Under the pieces are notes generated by a model. That model ran no database searches, was not told where the DNA came from, and was given only the letters and a program-made list of their open reading frames with translations. Position numbers and translations under genes: made by a program. A DNA stretch of 64,000 nt from Erysipelotrichaceae bacterium. Lineage in GTDB: Bacteria; Bacillota_I; Bacilli_A; Erysipelotrichales; Erysipelotrichaceae. Below are positions 62,325 through 64,000 of this stretch, one piece after another (position 1 is the first letter of the stretch; each line of letters begins with the position of its first letter). The DNA lies in NCBI GenBank assembly GCA_030525525.1, contig JAUNEN010000007.1:1-64000 (forward strand), given 5' to 3'.

Positions 62325-62917
62325 TTCTTCAGCATGTAGGCTTCCGAAGGTTTCAGATATTCCGGTACAACCAGATGAACATTCTCTGCCTTCTCCCAGC
62401 GGTTTTTTGTGATTAAGAAATTCTCAGCGATATCAGGCCAGACATCATCCTTTCCGATCAGATGTCCGTCCCCGATCACATCTTCATCTTTGACAAGCTC
62501 CTTAATCTCATCGCACTCAAGCACGCAGTCTTCGGCAAGCGGATTTCCGTTTTCAAAGACATTTGTATATGCCCTTTTTGAACGGGCGTCCATGATCACA
62601 CGGCAGCTGCGGTTTCCTGCATAAAGCTGCAGAGTGCCGATTGTATAAAGAGGAACATTCTTCATGGCACAGAACACCTTGGCAACCGTCATTGCAATTC
62701 TGACACCGGTATAGCTGCCCGGTCCCTTTGAAATGCAGATCTGATCGATCATTTCCGGAGTGACATTCACCTTCTCACACATTTCGATCAGTCTGACAAA
62801 GATCTCTTCCGACTGTTTCTTCCAGCACTCTGCACTGTACTTTGCAATCAGCTGATCGTCTTTGATCAGTGCAAGAACCAGATATACGTGGCTTGTATCC
62901 ATACATAATGTGATCAT
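62321..62917 (-). CDS. tsaB: tRNA threonylcarbamoyladenosine synthesis protein TsaB
   Basis: A 198-residue inactive TsaD paralogue that binds TsaD and TsaE. MITLCMDTSHVYLVLALIKD at the start and ICISKGPGSYTGVRIAMTVAK in the middle are typical; the two metal His of TsaD are missing as expected. The start overlaps the tsaE stop as ATGA; the stop overlaps rimI the same way. Confidence 0.92.
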   Translation of the reverse strand: MITLCMDTSHVYLVLALIKDDQLIAKYSAECWKKQSEEIFVRLIEMCEKVNVTPEMIDQICISKGPGSYTGVRIAMTVAKVFCAMKNVPLYTIGTLQLYAGNRSCRVIMDARSKRAYTNVFENGNPLAEDCVLECDEIKELVKDEDVIGDGHLIGKDDVWPDIAENFLITKNRWEKAENVHLVVPEYLKPSEAYMLKK

Positions 62918-63366
62918 GCGATTTCCTCCAGAAGCGCTTCATAATCGGCGCCGTGTGCTTCAAATACCAGTTCACGTCTGTCTTCATCCATCAGGTGGAT
63001 GGCAACAGACAGATATTCATCCGGAATGATTCCGGGAATAAACTGCGACCATTCAATGACAGTCAGTCCTTCATCCTCAAGCAGTTCATCAAAGCCGAGA
63101 TCCTGCGTCACGCCTTCAAGTCTGTAGGCATCGATATGATACAGCGGCATTCTGCCTCTGTAGACTTTGAGGATTGTGAATGTCGGACTTGTGACATTTC
63201 TTCTGATGCCGAGCCCTTTCGCAATTCCCTGGGTCAGGGTTGTCTTGCCTGCGCCAAGATCTCCGCTCAGCAGGATAACCATATTCTCAGACACGTTCTC
63301 ACCGATCTTTTTTCCGAGCGCATGAGTTTCTTCAATACTGTCTGTATAAGCTTTCCATTCCTTCAT
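62914..63366 (-). CDS. tsaE: tRNA threonylcarbamoyladenosine synthesis ATPase TsaE
   Basis: A 150-residue ATPase. Walker A LLSGDLGAGKTTLTQGIAKG, TSPTFTILKVY, LYHIDAYRLEG and VIEWSQFIPGIIPDE are typical of TsaE. The start at 63366 has GAGG six to eight bases before it; the longer frame lacks a site. First gene of the operon. Confidence 0.95.
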   Translation of the reverse strand: MKEWKAYTDSIEETHALGKKIGENVSENMVILLSGDLGAGKTTLTQGIAKGLGIRRNVTSPTFTILKVYRGRMPLYHIDAYRLEGVTQDLGFDELLEDEGLTVIEWSQFIPGIIPDEYLSVAIHLMDEDRRELVFEAHGADYEALLEEIA

Positions 63367-63436
63367 AAATACCTCACGCCCGCTATTATAGTACGATTCA
63401 TGTTTGAATGACAGCGAATTCACATAGTGCCGGATA

Positions 63437-63478
63437 TAATAAAAAGCCCTGAAGGGCCATATTCTGTTCAGGGCTTTG
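63437..63478 (-). terminator. Terminator of the truncated binding-protein gene
   Basis: AAAGCCCTGAA (63443-63453) / TTCAGGGCTTT (63468-63478) and T-rich minus-strand tail. It begins about 9 bases after the stop codon. Confidence 0.92.
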
Positions 63479-63487
63479 AATCAGTTC

Positions 63488-64000
63488 TTATTTGCCGAAC
63501 TGCGGATCGTTGTTTCCGGAATAGGAAGCAAACATTTCAATCATGTTGATCGGATCGTTGAAGTCAGCCAGCCAGCCTTCACGTGCGAAGTCATAGTTGC
63601 CGTTCTTACGGTCTGTCAGGAAGACGTTCCAGTCTTCTGTCTTGATTTCCATGTTGATGCCGATTTCGGAGAAGTCCTGCTGCATGGATTCAGCAGCTGC
63701 CACGTGGCCTGAGGACTCGTTTGTCAGATATGTGATGTTGATCGGTGTATCAGCAGAGAGCTTGCCGCTGTCATCGAATGTATAGCCGGCAAATTCAAGA
63801 AGCTTGCGTGCTTCTTCAACAGCTGCTTCACTGACTTCGACATCATAGTAGCCTTCTGCACCGTTCGGATAGTTCCAGCCGGAAGCTGTCTTGAAGACGC
63901 CGCCGTTGCCGTCAGCCATACCTGCAGGCAGATAGGAGTCAGCCGGAATCTGGCCTGTCTGACCGACTGTGTCAACGATGTACTGACGGTCGATCAGCAG
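63488..64000 (-). CDS. Peptide-binding protein (SBP family 5), partial, shortened C-terminus
   Basis: The gene enters from the right edge. Visible protein (about 170 residues) starts LLIDRQYIVDTVGQTGQIPA and includes YDVEVSEAAVEEARKLLEFAG, INMEIKTEDWNVFLTDRKNG and YDFAREGWLADFNDPINMIE. It resembles the second half of OppA/DppA-type proteins and differs from the OppA at 53-55 kb. The frame ends with NDPQFGK and TAA, where relatives (E. coli OppA ...SNNTAHYKS) continue for roughly 70-85 more residues to close the lobe. No continuation is found in any frame before the terminator. It may be a pseudogene or a shortened binding protein. Confidence 0.8.
   Translation of the reverse strand: MLIDRQYIVDTVGQTGQIPADSYLPAGMADGNGGVFKTASGWNYPNGAEGYYDVEVSEAAVEEARKLLEFAGYTFDDSGKLSADTPINITYLTNESSGHVAAAESMQQDFSEIGINMEIKTEDWNVFLTDRKNGNYDFAREGWLADFNDPINMIEMFASYSGNNDPQFGK

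Overview
The window comes from a low-to-mid GC Bacillota (Firmicutes) chromosome. Supporting features are Gram-positive translation and cell-division genes (sepF-ylmH-divIVA, rex, an ABC-F ATPase), T-box, lysine and SAM riboswitches, AGGAGG-type ribosome binding sites, a CBS-domain family II pyrophosphatase, type III glutamine synthetase and a PPi-type phosphofructokinase. The gene set and style suggest an Erysipelotrichia-like, fermentative gut or oral anaerobe. That placement is inference; no rRNA or other marker in the window settles it.

Layout. 1-1.8 kb is an accessory scar: an array of ATGAGTAAATTGA-type repeats, a frameshifted gene fragment, an AbrB/PIN toxin-antitoxin pair whose toxin is frameshifted in an 8-base homopolymer, and a MobC-like gene that runs into the 3' side of a tRNA-Val gene. 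1.8-17.7 kb is metabolic: 6-phospho-beta-glucosidase, the threonine-to-glycine pair tdh-kbl, a spermidine-synthase-like methyltransferase, glycogen branching enzyme with an AT-hook-like tail, a large Fe-S/FAD oxidoreductase divergent from a LysR regulator, and a peptidase/hydrolase operon (DUF1653-hydrolase fusion, pepC, Spx/ArsC-like) divergent from a LacI regulator. 18.8-21.9 kb is a lysine-riboswitch operon dapA-dapB-M20 deacylase. 22-31 kb has tRNA-Thr, flavin reductase, rpiB, DUF937 protein, CBS-pyrophosphatase, a membrane-anchored glycerophosphodiesterase, and an ECF Ni/Co transporter (M-N fusion, Q, O) with an HD protein. 31-41 kb holds mscS, an S1-domain protein, a DUF212 membrane protein, a NifU-like scaffold, type III glutamine synthetase, a LysR-controlled three-gene cluster, an AI-2E family exporter and metK under a compact SAM riboswitch. 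41-47 kb is T-box-ileS, divIVA, ylmH, sepF and an M42 aminopeptidase. 47-55 kb is an opp peptide-transport operon. 55-63.4 kb is tRNA-Ser, PPi-PFK, ABC-F, asnS, rex and a fully ATGA-coupled tsaE-tsaB-rimI-tsaD operon. The right edge cuts a second peptide-binding protein gene that lacks its normal C-terminus.

The most unusual system is the opp operon (oppA-oppB-oppC-oppD-oppF plus a 79-residue membrane protein). Its OppC carries a complete seven-repeat RCC1-like beta-propeller inserted between the first membrane helix and the permease core, predicted to lie outside the cell. Its OppF carries about 175 extra, mostly charged helical/coiled-coil residues between Walker A and the Q-loop. Together they suggest an importer with an added outer docking or gating domain and an added cytoplasmic arm. 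Peptides brought in could be degraded by PepC and the M42 aminopeptidase, and amino acids handled by tdh-kbl, glnN and the dap operon, so amino-acid and peptide metabolism is a recurring theme.

There is no CRISPR array, rRNA operon, prophage or intact insertion sequence in the window.
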